Origin: Algoriphagus boseongensis
Lineage (GTDB): Bacteria; Bacteroidota; Bacteroidia; Cytophagales; Cyclobacteriaceae
Assembly: GCF_004362805.1 (NCBI RefSeq)
Contig: NZ_SNYF01000005.1
Coordinates: 1,353,676 to 1,417,675 of the forward strand
Length of the DNA stretch: 64,000 nucleotides
Direction: 5' to 3'
In this document: piece by piece, positions 1 through 8,883 of the stretch
Layout: each line of letters opens with the position of its first letter
Position numbering within the stretch: the stretch's first letter is position 1
Notes under the pieces: generated by a model
Seen by the model: the letters and a program-made list of their open reading frames with translations, nothing else
What the model was told of the DNA's origin: nothing
The model's database searches: none
Translations under genes and position numbers: made by a program

Positions 1-30
1 CGAAGCGATCTATTGTAGAAAGTAAGAAAA

Positions 31-111
31 AAGATTGCTTCGGGAAGGAATAAAAGGGAAAAGAATTAGGTCTTTTTTTCTTCCCTCGCAATGACGGGGA
101 TCGCAATGACG
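31..111. repeat. Intergenic repeat remnant (ATTGCTTCG / TCGCAATGACG family)
   Basis: An 11-bp direct repeat TCGCAATGACG occurs at 86-96 and 101-111, and AGATTGCTTCG lies at 32-42. Together these resemble the dispersed bacterial intergenic element that combines a cattgcgag half and a gaagcaatct half. It abuts the stop codon of the Wzi-like gene, so it sits in the 3' flank of the polysaccharide operon. Seen directly: the direct repeat. Inferred: membership of a dispersed family. Confidence 0.5.
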
Positions 112-1776
112 TCACTTCTTATTCCAAAAGTAAATCAAGCTCGCCTGAGCCATCACCGATGTCAAATTCTTCCCTTTAGGAAACTCAGGGGTGCTTTCAG
201 GGTCCAACTGCCATTGATAATTCTTAGCATGGATCAACTGAAGCTTTGAACTTAGCAAGAGATTATCAAATTTCTTATCATATAGGAAGCCTATGGAAAG
301 GTCTATCCAAGGCTTTCGCTGAGTAGATTGTAATAATGCTTTGTTGTAAAAATCCTGATTATTTGCGAGTCGCTCAAACAAAACACCCATCTTTTCTACT
401 CCTTCCACTAGGGAAAATTCAATAGTCTGCAGGTTTGATCCAGTTCCAATTCCAACACCTAATGGTTGTCCATAATTAACAAAACCTCTAGCTGTTATAT
501 TAGTATGCCAAGTTATCCCTTGAGTTGGCCCATATCTCAGATTGTAATTTACTGATTCTTGTTGGTGTGTAGCTTCGGCTCGGATTTGAAGAGTTTTTCC
601 CCAATCTGGAACCTCAAATAATTGGTTAAAACCAAAGATAAATGCTCTTGCATGCTCTGGGTTTAGGATATATTCTCTCCAAGTAAAAGCATGATCCCTC
701 CTGCCAAATTCAAAATATAATTCAGATTTGGTTTTCGGAACAACCAAGCGGCCAAACAAAGTAATGGTTTGATCTCTACCATTCGAGTCGAAATCCACAG
801 AATTCCCATTATTGAAAAAGTTTTTCTTCTGGAAGCCTTCAAATATTGGAAACCAGTCATAAAAAGTATTTCCTCTATTAGCATTGTATTGATGAAATGT
901 CCTGGAAAATCCAAAATAAAATCCTTTTATCCATTTTGGATTATAGGTAAAAGTTATTGCATTTAGATACCGTGAATCTCCTGTAAAAGGGATAAAAAAA
1001 CGATCGTTTAATTCTTGATCTTGTGAGGGAGCAAGTCCAGAATTTTGGAGTTTACCCATTACCATTTGGATCTCAATATTTCCCAAAAAGGTTTTGGCAG
1101 GCTTGGTAGTATTAATTGTCAAATGTGGAAATCCTTGGGCATTATTTGAAAATGTTAATGAATTGAATTGACCCGGACCCCACCAAATATTTTCAGTACT
1201 TCCTCCAATTTCAAAAGCACCATATTGAAAAGTCAATTTGGATTGTCCCCACCATGGTCGGAAATATAGACCCTCCCCATACTTTTCAGGGAAATCACTT
1301 ACATTCCATAATAAAAACCTTCTGCTTAGTTGAGAATTAGTAAGCTCTCGTATTCCAGTATTAAACCCGGCGTTTTGAGCTAAAACTATTTCAGGCCGGA
1401 AAGTCAGGTTAATAAACTTGAATCTGGACTGCATTCCCCCAGATAAATAGGTTTGAAATCCAGGATTAGGAATTAGTCCATAATCTGCCCAACCGTATTG
1501 ACGCCCGGTAAGGACACGTGACGTATTTACAAAAGGAAGGACTCCGATTGAAATTCCCTTGACAGATTCAATAGGAAGTTCAAGCGTTTCCGTTTCTTGA
1601 TAATAATTTGAATTTGATGAAATGGGCCTAAGGAGAAAGGAATAGGGTAAAGAATCAGGGGATAAAAGTTGATTTCTCCTCTGAAGTTCTTCCAAAATTG
1701 GAAACCCAGCTGGAATCACCTGCGAATTTGCTTGACAAAAAACGAGGGCAAAAATGAAAACTAATACTCTTCTCAA
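112..1776 (-). CDS. Capsule assembly Wzi-like outer-membrane protein
   Basis: This 554-residue protein has an N-terminal signal peptide (about residues 1-18, hydrophobic run ending in an Ala-Asn-Ser cleavage region). A long stretch of alternating aromatic and polar residues follows, typical of an outer-membrane beta barrel, and it ends in a strand with a terminal Tyr-Phe-Trp cluster. It resembles Bacteroidota members of the capsule-assembly Wzi family, which help attach or organise exported polysaccharide at the cell surface. It is the last gene of the minus-strand locus and starts 1 nt from the preceding glycosyltransferase stop, so it is almost certainly in that operon. The exact polysaccharide partner cannot be read from sequence. 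Confidence 0.8.
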   Translation of the reverse strand: MRRVLVFIFALVFCQANSQVIPAGFPILEELQRRNQLLSPDSLPYSFLLRPISSNSNYYQETETLELPIESVKGISIGVLPFVNTSRVLTGRQYGWADYGLIPNPGFQTYLSGGMQSRFKFINLTFRPEIVLAQNAGFNTGIRELTNSQLSRRFLLWNVSDFPEKYGEGLYFRPWWGQSKLTFQYGAFEIGGSTENIWWGPGQFNSLTFSNNAQGFPHLTINTTKPAKTFLGNIEIQMVMGKLQNSGLAPSQDQELNDRFFIPFTGDSRYLNAITFTYNPKWIKGFYFGFSRTFHQYNANRGNTFYDWFPIFEGFQKKNFFNNGNSVDFDSNGRDQTITLFGRLVVPKTKSELYFEFGRRDHAFTWREYILNPEHARAFIFGFNQLFEVPDWGKTLQIRAEATHQQESVNYNLRYGPTQGITWHTNITARGFVNYGQPLGVGIGTGSNLQTIEFSLVEGVEKMGVLFERLANNQDFYNKALLQSTQRKPWIDLSIGFLYDKKFDNLLLSSKLQLIHAKNYQWQLDPESTPEFPKGKNLTSVMAQASLIYFWNKK

Positions 1777-1777
1777 A

Positions 1778-2533
1778 TCAAAACAGCTTTGGTGTAAATT
1801 CTAAAATTTTTCTAAAATAACGGGAATACAACCTAACATAATTAGTTTTCAAACCATTTTCTCTACAGGCTCTTAAATCCTCCTGATTAATAATCAATGT
1901 ACTCTTTATCGAAGCAGTACTAACTCCCCCCAATCTCATCTTCAATAAATCAATTTCCAAATAGTGGTGTGACAATTTGTACTTGTAAAAAAAGCGAACC
2001 AAAAGCTCAAAATCGGCTGCAATTCGATAATCTAATTTATAATATCCAAATTTTTCAAAATTTTCCCGATAAGTAAAAAAAGTAGGGTGCGCAGGCATAA
2101 ACCCCCAAGTAAAAGCACCTAAATTAAAACGCTTAGAAGAGTAATAACGAACTGTTCTTTCTAGGTTCTCCGGTCTCACAAAACGAACATCAGCGTAAAC
2201 ACATTGAGTACCGAATTCCTGAAAAGTATTGACTATCTGGGAAATTGCATCTGTCCTATGGTAAAAATCATCAGAGTTAAGAATACCTACCACATCACCG
2301 GTCGCCATTCGGATCCCCTTATTCATGGCATCATAAAGTCCCTTATCAGGTTCGGAAATCCATTTGGTAATTTTACCCTCATTTCTTTTAATCAAATCAA
2401 TTGTGCCATCATTTGATCCACCGTCAACAATAATATATTCAATCTCCGGATAATCCAGCTTCTCAACACTATCAATTGTGTCTTGTAGAGTGGCTGCAGA
2501 ATTGTAGGTAACTGTGATTATGGAAACTTTCAA
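1778..2533 (-). CDS. GT2 family glycosyltransferase (WcaA-like)
   Basis: A 251-residue single-domain GT-A enzyme. It opens with a Rossmann-like strand (VSIITVTYNSAATL), then the nucleotide-binding VDGGSNDGT at residues 36-44 and the metal-binding acidic motif NSDD at 86-89. It should transfer a sugar from a nucleotide donor to a growing repeat unit on the cytoplasmic membrane face. It lies between a hexapeptide acetyltransferase (24 nt away) and the Wzi-like gene, in line with one operon. Donor and acceptor cannot be predicted. Confidence 0.85.
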   Translation of the reverse strand: MKVSIITVTYNSAATLQDTIDSVEKLDYPEIEYIIVDGGSNDGTIDLIKRNEGKITKWISEPDKGLYDAMNKGIRMATGDVVGILNSDDFYHRTDAISQIVNTFQEFGTQCVYADVRFVRPENLERTVRYYSSKRFNLGAFTWGFMPAHPTFFTYRENFEKFGYYKLDYRIAADFELLVRFFYKYKLSHHYLEIDLLKMRLGGVSTASIKSTLIINQEDLRACRENGLKTNYVRLYSRYFRKILEFTPKLF

Positions 2534-2557
2534 ATGAGTAAAAGAATTAATGAATAA

Positions 2558-3130
2558 TTATAGAAAATTTTCTAAAAGTGATTCCGAAATAATACGGCTT
2601 CGGATGAGTTTGGCAGGATTTCCCTGATATATGGTATATGATTCTAGGTCATAGGTAGCAACAGAACCAACAGCCAAAACCGAATGTGAATGGCAAGTCA
2701 CTCCAGGGCACACTACTGCCTTTGCCCCTATCCAAACCCCCTCTTCTAGCTTAATTTCTCCTACCATCAAGTCGAAGCTGGATTTTTTATAATTATGATT
2801 TCCTGTCAGAAGCATTGCTCCTTGGGAAATGCAGACATTAGCCTCAATTTTTACCTTAGCAAGGTTATCAATCCAAACCTCCTCACCTATCCAAACCTGA
2901 TCCCCCACTTCCAAAAACCAGGGATACTTGATATTTACTGATGGTTTGATTACCACCTTTTTGCCAATTTTGGCACCGAATATCCTTAATAACAGTACTT
3001 TTAACTTGGAAAATGGGTTCCATGGGTTTTTGAAAAAGAGCAAATTAACCCAATACCAAATTCCAATTTTTATTTTGGAACCCGGGTTGTACCAATCGTT
3101 TTGGAACTTATTTAAATCTGTCTTTTTCAA
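2558..3130 (-). CDS. WcaF-like hexapeptide-repeat acetyltransferase
   Basis: This 190-residue protein is built on left-handed beta-helix hexapeptide repeats: recurring isoleucine/valine-start hexads from about residue 55 to 165, the catalytic-type His in GNHNYKKSS, and a closing GNPAKLIRSR motif. This is the layout of the WcaF/NodL/LacA acetyltransferase family, which O-acetylates sugars with acetyl-CoA. It probably acetylates the repeat unit of the polysaccharide made by this locus. It is spaced 9 nt from the upstream glycosyltransferase. The acetylated sugar is unknown. Confidence 0.85.
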   Translation of the reverse strand: MKKTDLNKFQNDWYNPGSKIKIGIWYWVNLLFFKNPWNPFSKLKVLLLRIFGAKIGKKVVIKPSVNIKYPWFLEVGDQVWIGEEVWIDNLAKVKIEANVCISQGAMLLTGNHNYKKSSFDLMVGEIKLEEGVWIGAKAVVCPGVTCHSHSVLAVGSVATYDLESYTIYQGNPAKLIRSRIISESLLENFL

Positions 3131-3139
3131 ATCAAGGAT

Positions 3140-4279
3140 TTAGAATTCGAATAATTCGCGATACTGTTTTTCAAAATCAGTTTCCTTCAGAAATTTTTCC
3201 GCAAAACCTCTTGCTCCTTTTCTCCAAGAAAGGTATTCGGATTTATCCCAAGACGCAATTTCCAGAATCTTATCTTTGATGTCCATAGGCCGACTCAAGT
3301 CCATATCCCATCCTGCCTGAGACTCTGGGAGCTTTCTCCAAGGAGTCTTATCTGAAATCAACACGGGAGTTCCCACATATAAAGATTCAAATATCGCATG
3401 ACCAAAGTTTTCCCCTTTGGTCAGCAGGGACATCGCATGATAAGATCCCAAAACTTCATGACTTTCTTCTGGCTTGATTTCTCCTTTGTAATTAACCTGA
3501 ACAAATTCCGGTAATTTTTGTATCTCTAAATTACATTGTTCCCAATATTGGGAATCTTTGATAGGACCAAATATATCCAAACAGACCAAATAACCTTTTG
3601 GTACCTCTGCCAAGATTTTCAATAAGGTATCCAGATTTTTCACCGGAGAAATCAGGGCCAGGAAAACCAGCCGGATTTCCATTCTCTTTTTAGGCAGGTC
3701 CAAACATGGAGGATCCGTAATCGCGGGAATATTGGAAGCTATTCGAATAGTTTGATCCTCAAGTCCAAACCGAGCTATATCTTCTTTTTCCTGATTTTCT
3801 GTGGCGTGCCAAGATATATTCTCAAAAAGATTCAAAACTTTCATCAAGTTTAAGAAAATTCTCTTCTTCAAAGGTTTAATGGCCAAGGCTCCCTCTTGAA
3901 GCATACCTCTTGGAGCTATAACCCATTTGACAGGAAAGGAAAGCTGATCTTTTAAAAGCAACGGAAAAAAACTGAAACGGGGGGTAAAAAGGCCATTAAT
4001 ATAAATTACCTGAGGTTGAATTCTATTCAGCTCCTCCTTTAGGTGTTTTCTTCTGAGTTTTTCTTTCGCATAGTATACAAACACCCTATCCTGAATCTTA
4101 AGCCAAGTATCGGTTTTGACTGGAAGTATGTCTTCGCAATGTAGATCTCTGCTTCCAGTAAACACGTATACTTCCAAATAATTGCTTAAAAACTGGCTTA
4201 GATTCGAGATAGAACGTGTAATCCCACCGCTTTTAAAGGCGGGAGGAAAATACTCATAAAAGATAAAAATGCGTTTCAT
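3140..4279 (-). CDS. GT4 family glycosyltransferase
   Basis: A 379-residue GT-B enzyme. The C-terminal half carries the retaining GT4 donor-binding motif ENFGHAIFE (E-x7-E, about residue 290-298), followed by TPVLISDKTPWRKLP, a pattern common in Bacteroidota GT4 enzymes. The N-terminal half starts with a glycine-rich acceptor loop (PPAFKSGGITRS). It is predicted to be cytoplasmic or peripheral to the membrane, extending the polysaccharide repeat unit. The donor sugar is not predictable. Confidence 0.85.
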   Translation of the reverse strand: MKRIFIFYEYFPPAFKSGGITRSISNLSQFLSNYLEVYVFTGSRDLHCEDILPVKTDTWLKIQDRVFVYYAKEKLRRKHLKEELNRIQPQVIYINGLFTPRFSFFPLLLKDQLSFPVKWVIAPRGMLQEGALAIKPLKKRIFLNLMKVLNLFENISWHATENQEKEDIARFGLEDQTIRIASNIPAITDPPCLDLPKKRMEIRLVFLALISPVKNLDTLLKILAEVPKGYLVCLDIFGPIKDSQYWEQCNLEIQKLPEFVQVNYKGEIKPEESHEVLGSYHAMSLLTKGENFGHAIFESLYVGTPVLISDKTPWRKLPESQAGWDMDLSRPMDIKDKILEIASWDKSEYLSWRKGARGFAEKFLKETDFEKQYRELFEF

Positions 4280-4308
4280 GGAACAATTTCTCTCATCACT
4301 CGACCAGA

Positions 4309-5313
4309 TCAGGATTCCAATATTTCTTGGTACAAGTTCAAATAAGATCTAGAAATCACTTCTGCATCAAATCGTTTTACATTTTCCAATCCTTTACGGA
4401 TCAAATTTTCCCGATAGCCTTGATCCTGAATGACTCGATTTATTCCAGTTCGAATGGAAAAAACATCAAAGGGATCTACCAAGCAGGCCGAATCTCCTGC
4501 CACTTCCTTCATGGCACCCAAATCAGAAGTAATCACTGGCCGTCCTACTGCCTGAGCTTCGATAATGGGCATACCGAATCCCTCGTAAGTGGAAGGGAAA
4601 CAAAGCATATCACATTCTTGGTAAGCTTGGACAATTTCCTCATGAGACAGATTTACACTATTTCGAAACATTATTTCAAACTTCCTCAAAACTTTTTTTT
4701 GATCGCCAGACAAGGGACCGATAATATGTAATCGACAAGATAAATAAGAAATGGCCTCCACTATTCGCTCCAGATTTTTGTTTTCTTTGGTGCCCATGCA
4801 TAAAATCAAAGGAGATTTTTCATTAAAATCTTTAGCGGGATGATATTTAAAAGATTCGTTGACCGGATTTGGAATTACCTTGATTTTGTTTTTAGCAAAA
4901 GGAATGAGTTGGGTTAGCTCTTTTCTAGTGAAATCTGAAATTACAGTGATATAGCGAACTCTCCAGGCTGGCAGCCAAAACCAAAACATCTTGATATATA
5001 ATTGCTTGAGAAAACTCCCTTTCAAAGCAGATTGGATATCATGAATGGTCAATATTGACCTTTCCCCAGTAACAATTCCCATATATTGGACATCTCCAGT
5101 AATATGGATTAACCCAGGCTTATTTCCATTGCTTTTTTTGTAAAATAGAATATTTAAAAAAAGAGAAATAGGGCTGCCTCCAGCATGTTTTAAACTTAGC
5201 CTACCAGTGGAAAAATGTTTGGATACTCCATCCTCGATTGTCTCAAAAAGACTTTCGATACTATGATATCTCGGAGAAGGTTTCCTGAATAGGAATAAAA
5301 CCTCAATCGGCAT
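4309..5313 (-). CDS. GT4 family glycosyltransferase
   Basis: A 334-residue GT-B enzyme with the donor-site motif EGFGMPIIE (about residues 244-252), followed by a GRPVITSD strand and KEVAGDSACLVDP, as in mannosyltransferase-type GT4 proteins. The N-terminal acceptor domain is short. Its 5' end overlaps the 3' end of the Wzy-like gene by 11 nt, which implies translational coupling. Mannosyl specificity is a family-level guess only. Confidence 0.83.
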   Translation of the reverse strand: MPIEVLFLFRKPSPRYHSIESLFETIEDGVSKHFSTGRLSLKHAGGSPISLFLNILFYKKSNGNKPGLIHITGDVQYMGIVTGERSILTIHDIQSALKGSFLKQLYIKMFWFWLPAWRVRYITVISDFTRKELTQLIPFAKNKIKVIPNPVNESFKYHPAKDFNEKSPLILCMGTKENKNLERIVEAISYLSCRLHIIGPLSGDQKKVLRKFEIMFRNSVNLSHEEIVQAYQECDMLCFPSTYEGFGMPIIEAQAVGRPVITSDLGAMKEVAGDSACLVDPFDVFSIRTGINRVIQDQGYRENLIRKGLENVKRFDAEVISRSYLNLYQEILES

Positions 5314-6577
5314 ATATCAGTTTAAATGCCCAAAATTTTCTAGTCATGTAAATAAATACCAACACAAAAATCAGGGTCTTTACCAAGTGATTTAGGACCA
5401 CCACCAATTCGGTTTCAGCTTTTACCACCTGAAAGAAAATCAAGGGAATAAATGCTGTCAACAATACGTTATGGTAAACTTTTCTCAAAATGAATTTCCA
5501 AACCCATAACAGAAAAAGTGCCCAAGCAAACATAAATAAGATTCCTCCTTCTACTCCAAAATTACCATACCCCTCTCCCACAATACTGATACCCATAGAA
5601 GTACCTTCTCCTAAGTCAAGACCGGTAAACCTTAAAAAGTTTTCCCTGCCCCCCGCAAGGGTTTTGTTAGGATCCAAAAATCTTGGAACAAAAGAGGATC
5701 TTATGGCATCAATTATTGTTTCGCCTTCAAAAAACTCCTGTTCATTAGGCACATGGTACATAATAGCACTGATTATCCAACCCTGATTTAACCGTACATT
5801 GTTGCTGACTTCAGTATCTAAGTCCTCATTTTCAATTGGTTCAGAGACAAGAGATTCCAAAAACAAAGTAAAAAATAGTTCGACTTTATTTCCTGCATAG
5901 CCAGACCAAACTTGTGAGCGATAAGCGGCTTTTACACTTTGTAAGGTTAATAAGAAAAATCCCGCCAATAAAAAAGTGGTTAGAATGATTTTAATGGAAG
6001 GCTTGTATTGATAGGCCCAAAAAATAAAAAAGAAAGCAGACCAAAGGATAAACTCATGAAATAAAGCTGTAGTCAGCGATCGGTAAAATAAAAATAGGAT
6101 CATTAGGTAAAAAATCCTTCTTAAGCTTAGTTTAGGTGAAAAAAACAAAATTATAGCACCTACAAACTTTAAATTAGAGATGATATAGCCCAGAAACCCT
6201 AAGAACCCAAGATATCCGGATAGCAAGTCATAGCCTAAACCTACTAAAAACAAAAAAATCCCATACCGGGAATAAAAACCTAAATCTTCCAGGGGGATAA
6301 AATATTTCCATTTTTTCCTTAAACCAATTAGCAAAACAGCCGAAAAAACAAAATATGCAGGAGCTACATACCCCATATAAACAGGCTCCTCCACATACAT
6401 GTAATATTTGTAATGTAAGGTTGGGAAAGAGTATTCGATTAAAGGGCCTACGATCCATTGTAAACCAGCTACCAAAAGCATCAATTCGAGAATTGGCAAA
6501 CTCTTACCTAATTCTCTAATAAATCGATAACCTACGTAGAAGACTGTTATTAGTCCAAGTAGCCCCCAATTACTCAT
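5303..6577 (-). CDS. Wzy-like O-antigen/EPS polymerase, integral membrane
   Basis: This 424-residue protein consists mostly of hydrophobic segments (roughly ten transmembrane helices), interrupted by one large soluble loop at about residues 225-320 rich in charged residues. Such topology, in the middle of a glycosyltransferase cluster, fits a Wzy-type polymerase that joins lipid-linked repeat units at the periplasmic face. Sequence conservation in this family is very low, so the call rests on topology and context. No Wzx flippase is visible in the window. Confidence 0.6.
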   Translation of the reverse strand: MSNWGLLGLITVFYVGYRFIRELGKSLPILELMLLVAGLQWIVGPLIEYSFPTLHYKYYMYVEEPVYMGYVAPAYFVFSAVLLIGLRKKWKYFIPLEDLGFYSRYGIFLFLVGLGYDLLSGYLGFLGFLGYIISNLKFVGAIILFFSPKLSLRRIFYLMILFLFYRSLTTALFHEFILWSAFFFIFWAYQYKPSIKIILTTFLLAGFFLLTLQSVKAAYRSQVWSGYAGNKVELFFTLFLESLVSEPIENEDLDTEVSNNVRLNQGWIISAIMYHVPNEQEFFEGETIIDAIRSSFVPRFLDPNKTLAGGRENFLRFTGLDLGEGTSMGISIVGEGYGNFGVEGGILFMFAWALFLLWVWKFILRKVYHNVLLTAFIPLIFFQVVKAETELVVVLNHLVKTLIFVLVFIYMTRKFWAFKLIYAD

Positions 6578-6598
6578 TCAATTCTAGTTTCATAAATT

Positions 6599-7756
6599 CT
6601 AAATTTCACTCTCAATCGCTTTTACCATTCGTTCAAATGACCAAGCTTGAATTTGTTCCATCGCTGAATTACCCATTTCTCTCAATTGCTTAGATTCTAG
6701 CTTTAGTAGCAAATTAAGCCAAATAATCAATTCACCAGTCGGCAATATCCAACCCACACTTTTGGAAACCAAATCCTCAGCACAACCAACCCTATCGCTT
6801 ACAATAACCGCTCGGCCACTTGCCATCGCTTCATTCACCGCCAAGCCCCAGGTTTCACCAGGTCCTTTGGAGGGAAGGCAAAACACATCCCCTAGTCGAT
6901 ATACCACTGGCATCATGGTTTGATTTTGGAAGGGTATAAAAGTGATAAAATTATATGACTTCGCTCGCTCTTTTAATCCAGCCTCCAATGGTCCATTTCC
7001 CACCAAAATTAATTTTATGGGATTTAATTGCTTTTCATTGACTTTGATCACTGCTTCCATCAGGAAATCAGGTTGTTTTTTAGTTTCCATTTTTCCTGCA
7101 AATAAAATCACCAAATCCTCTGATGAAAAGCCCAATTCTTGTCGCCAAGTCTTCGCCTTTTCTTCATATTTTTTTTCGATATTATCAGAAAAGCGGTCAA
7201 TATCTATAGCATGTGGTGCGTTGACCAGTTGGGATTCCAATAAGCCGTGCTTCAAAAAATAACTCTTATTAGCTAAACCTACGTAAAAGGCTTTTTCTAC
7301 ATGTTGATACACCCAACGCAAAATCTGCCTTCTTAACCAGGTTTTAACCCCAGGATTCTCATCCAATAAAGTAGAATCTCCGCGAAACCAAACAGGTACC
7401 TTCCCTTTAAAATATCGTAACACTTTTAAATGGCTCTTAAAATTCCAGCCAAATACCAAAATGGCATCTGGATTAAAAGCATTTATTCGCCATATCAAGC
7501 TTGGATTATCTATCCCGAAAAAGTTATGTGAGCCTGGCTTTTTGGAAACATTTTCAACAAATTCAAAGGAATACCCCTCCAAAAGCGGAATGTCCCATTG
7601 GATTTCCCTTCCAAAGGTTTTGTCCTTTACCTTTTCCCTTGACTGCGACCAAGTATAAAACACCTTTAGATCAATTTCTCTTCTTGAAGCCAAAAGGGCA
7701 AACCAAGGAGCATTGTATTGAATCGGATGAGTGGTGATGATGGCCAGCTTTTTCAT
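6599..7756 (-). CDS. GT4 family glycosyltransferase
   Basis: A 385-residue GT-B enzyme. The donor-site motif ETWGLAVNE (about residues 301-309) is followed by SGRAVIVSDRVGCAEDLV. The N-terminus (LAIITTHPIQYNAPWFALL) is typical of a GT4 subgroup starting with a THPIQY motif. A conserved glycine-lysine stretch, ILFAGKMETKKQ, marks the start of the C-terminal domain. It is part of the minus-strand operon, 9 nt from the acyltransferase gene. Substrate unknown. Confidence 0.85.
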   Translation of the reverse strand: MKKLAIITTHPIQYNAPWFALLASRREIDLKVFYTWSQSREKVKDKTFGREIQWDIPLLEGYSFEFVENVSKKPGSHNFFGIDNPSLIWRINAFNPDAILVFGWNFKSHLKVLRYFKGKVPVWFRGDSTLLDENPGVKTWLRRQILRWVYQHVEKAFYVGLANKSYFLKHGLLESQLVNAPHAIDIDRFSDNIEKKYEEKAKTWRQELGFSSEDLVILFAGKMETKKQPDFLMEAVIKVNEKQLNPIKLILVGNGPLEAGLKERAKSYNFITFIPFQNQTMMPVVYRLGDVFCLPSKGPGETWGLAVNEAMASGRAVIVSDRVGCAEDLVSKSVGWILPTGELIIWLNLLLKLESKQLREMGNSAMEQIQAWSFERMVKAIESEI

Positions 7757-7764
7757 ACCAAAAA

Positions 7765-8859
7765 CTACCTGATTAATTCTGATCTCATACTTCTTTTTGA
7801 AACCGAATAAGTAAAGTACTTTTTCATTTTTAAAAAGGGTGTTTCAAAAGAGTAATAACTCATAGTTGCTATTACCACCGTAAGTAAAAAAGATCCTGCA
7901 AAGTTTAAAAAAACATTCGATATCGGTGTGTAAGTGGCATACAACAAATAAACAAAAGGATGGTATACATAAAGGCCATAACTCACCTTACCTAAAAAAA
8001 ACAAAACCCTGTTTCGTAGAAATCGATTTAAAAATGAGTCGGATTTTGAGGATAAAATAATGCATAAAATACAAAAAAAGGAAATTGAAATAAAGTTGTA
8101 TTTAACTACTTGAATTACCAAAATTCCAGACCCACTGGTCCAGACCCATAGACCTATCAATGGCAAAGCAAGCAATAGAAAGCTGGCTAAATAACGGTTA
8201 AAATATGATGTGGACAGTTTGTTCTTTAACTCAAGAACAGCTATCAGTGCGCCCATTGCCAATTCATCCATTCGCGTAAAAGTAAAATAAAATGTCTCAT
8301 ACGACTGATACACAAAAAACAACCGAAGACAAATAGCAATTGCAATTATAACAGCAATAATTCGGGATATATGACTGGGATGAATGTAAAAAAGCAGAAT
8401 AGGCCAGAATAAATAAAAATGTTCCTCAACGGCTAGGGACCAGAAATGATCCGGCCCAGCATGAGGCCAATTAAAAGTCATAGGAAATCCCTGCAAATAA
8501 AACCAATACCAGAATTGTTGACCCCAATCTGCAAAATCTGACTGGGTAACAAAAGGTAGAACAAAATAATATAGAATTAGATACAAATAGTAAAGAGGGA
8601 AAATCCGTAAAATGCGGCGAAGATAAAAGGCGGAAAAAAAGTTTTTAGAATCCCTCGTTGCTATTAAAATGCGGGTAATTAAAAAGCCAGATAACACAAA
8701 AAATAACGAAACACCGGTTTGACCAAACACAGCGATTTTCGATAAAAAATTTACGACAGCTGAACCGTCATCAGCCGTTTGAAAAAAATGAAAAAACATC
8801 ACCATTAGAGCCGCAAATGCTCTAACGCCGTCTAATTCCCTGAAATAAGAAACCTTCAT
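7765..8859 (-). CDS. Acyltransferase 3 family membrane O-acyltransferase (OafA/YrhL-like)
   Basis: This 364-residue polytopic membrane protein begins with the family signature ELDGVRAFAALMVMFFH, an Arg-x10-His pair in the first transmembrane helix. About ten hydrophobic segments follow. Acyltransferase-3 proteins move acetyl or other acyl groups across the membrane to modify surface glycans. Here it probably O-acylates the exported polysaccharide, complementing the two soluble hexapeptide acetyltransferases. The acyl group and target sugar are unknown. Confidence 0.88.
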   Translation of the reverse strand: MKVSYFRELDGVRAFAALMVMFFHFFQTADDGSAVVNFLSKIAVFGQTGVSLFFVLSGFLITRILIATRDSKNFFSAFYLRRILRIFPLYYLYLILYYFVLPFVTQSDFADWGQQFWYWFYLQGFPMTFNWPHAGPDHFWSLAVEEHFYLFWPILLFYIHPSHISRIIAVIIAIAICLRLFFVYQSYETFYFTFTRMDELAMGALIAVLELKNKLSTSYFNRYLASFLLLALPLIGLWVWTSGSGILVIQVVKYNFISISFFCILCIILSSKSDSFLNRFLRNRVLFFLGKVSYGLYVYHPFVYLLYATYTPISNVFLNFAGSFLLTVVIATMSYYSFETPFLKMKKYFTYSVSKRSMRSELIR

Positions 8860-8883
8860 TTATTGAGTTTAACTTTGAAAAAC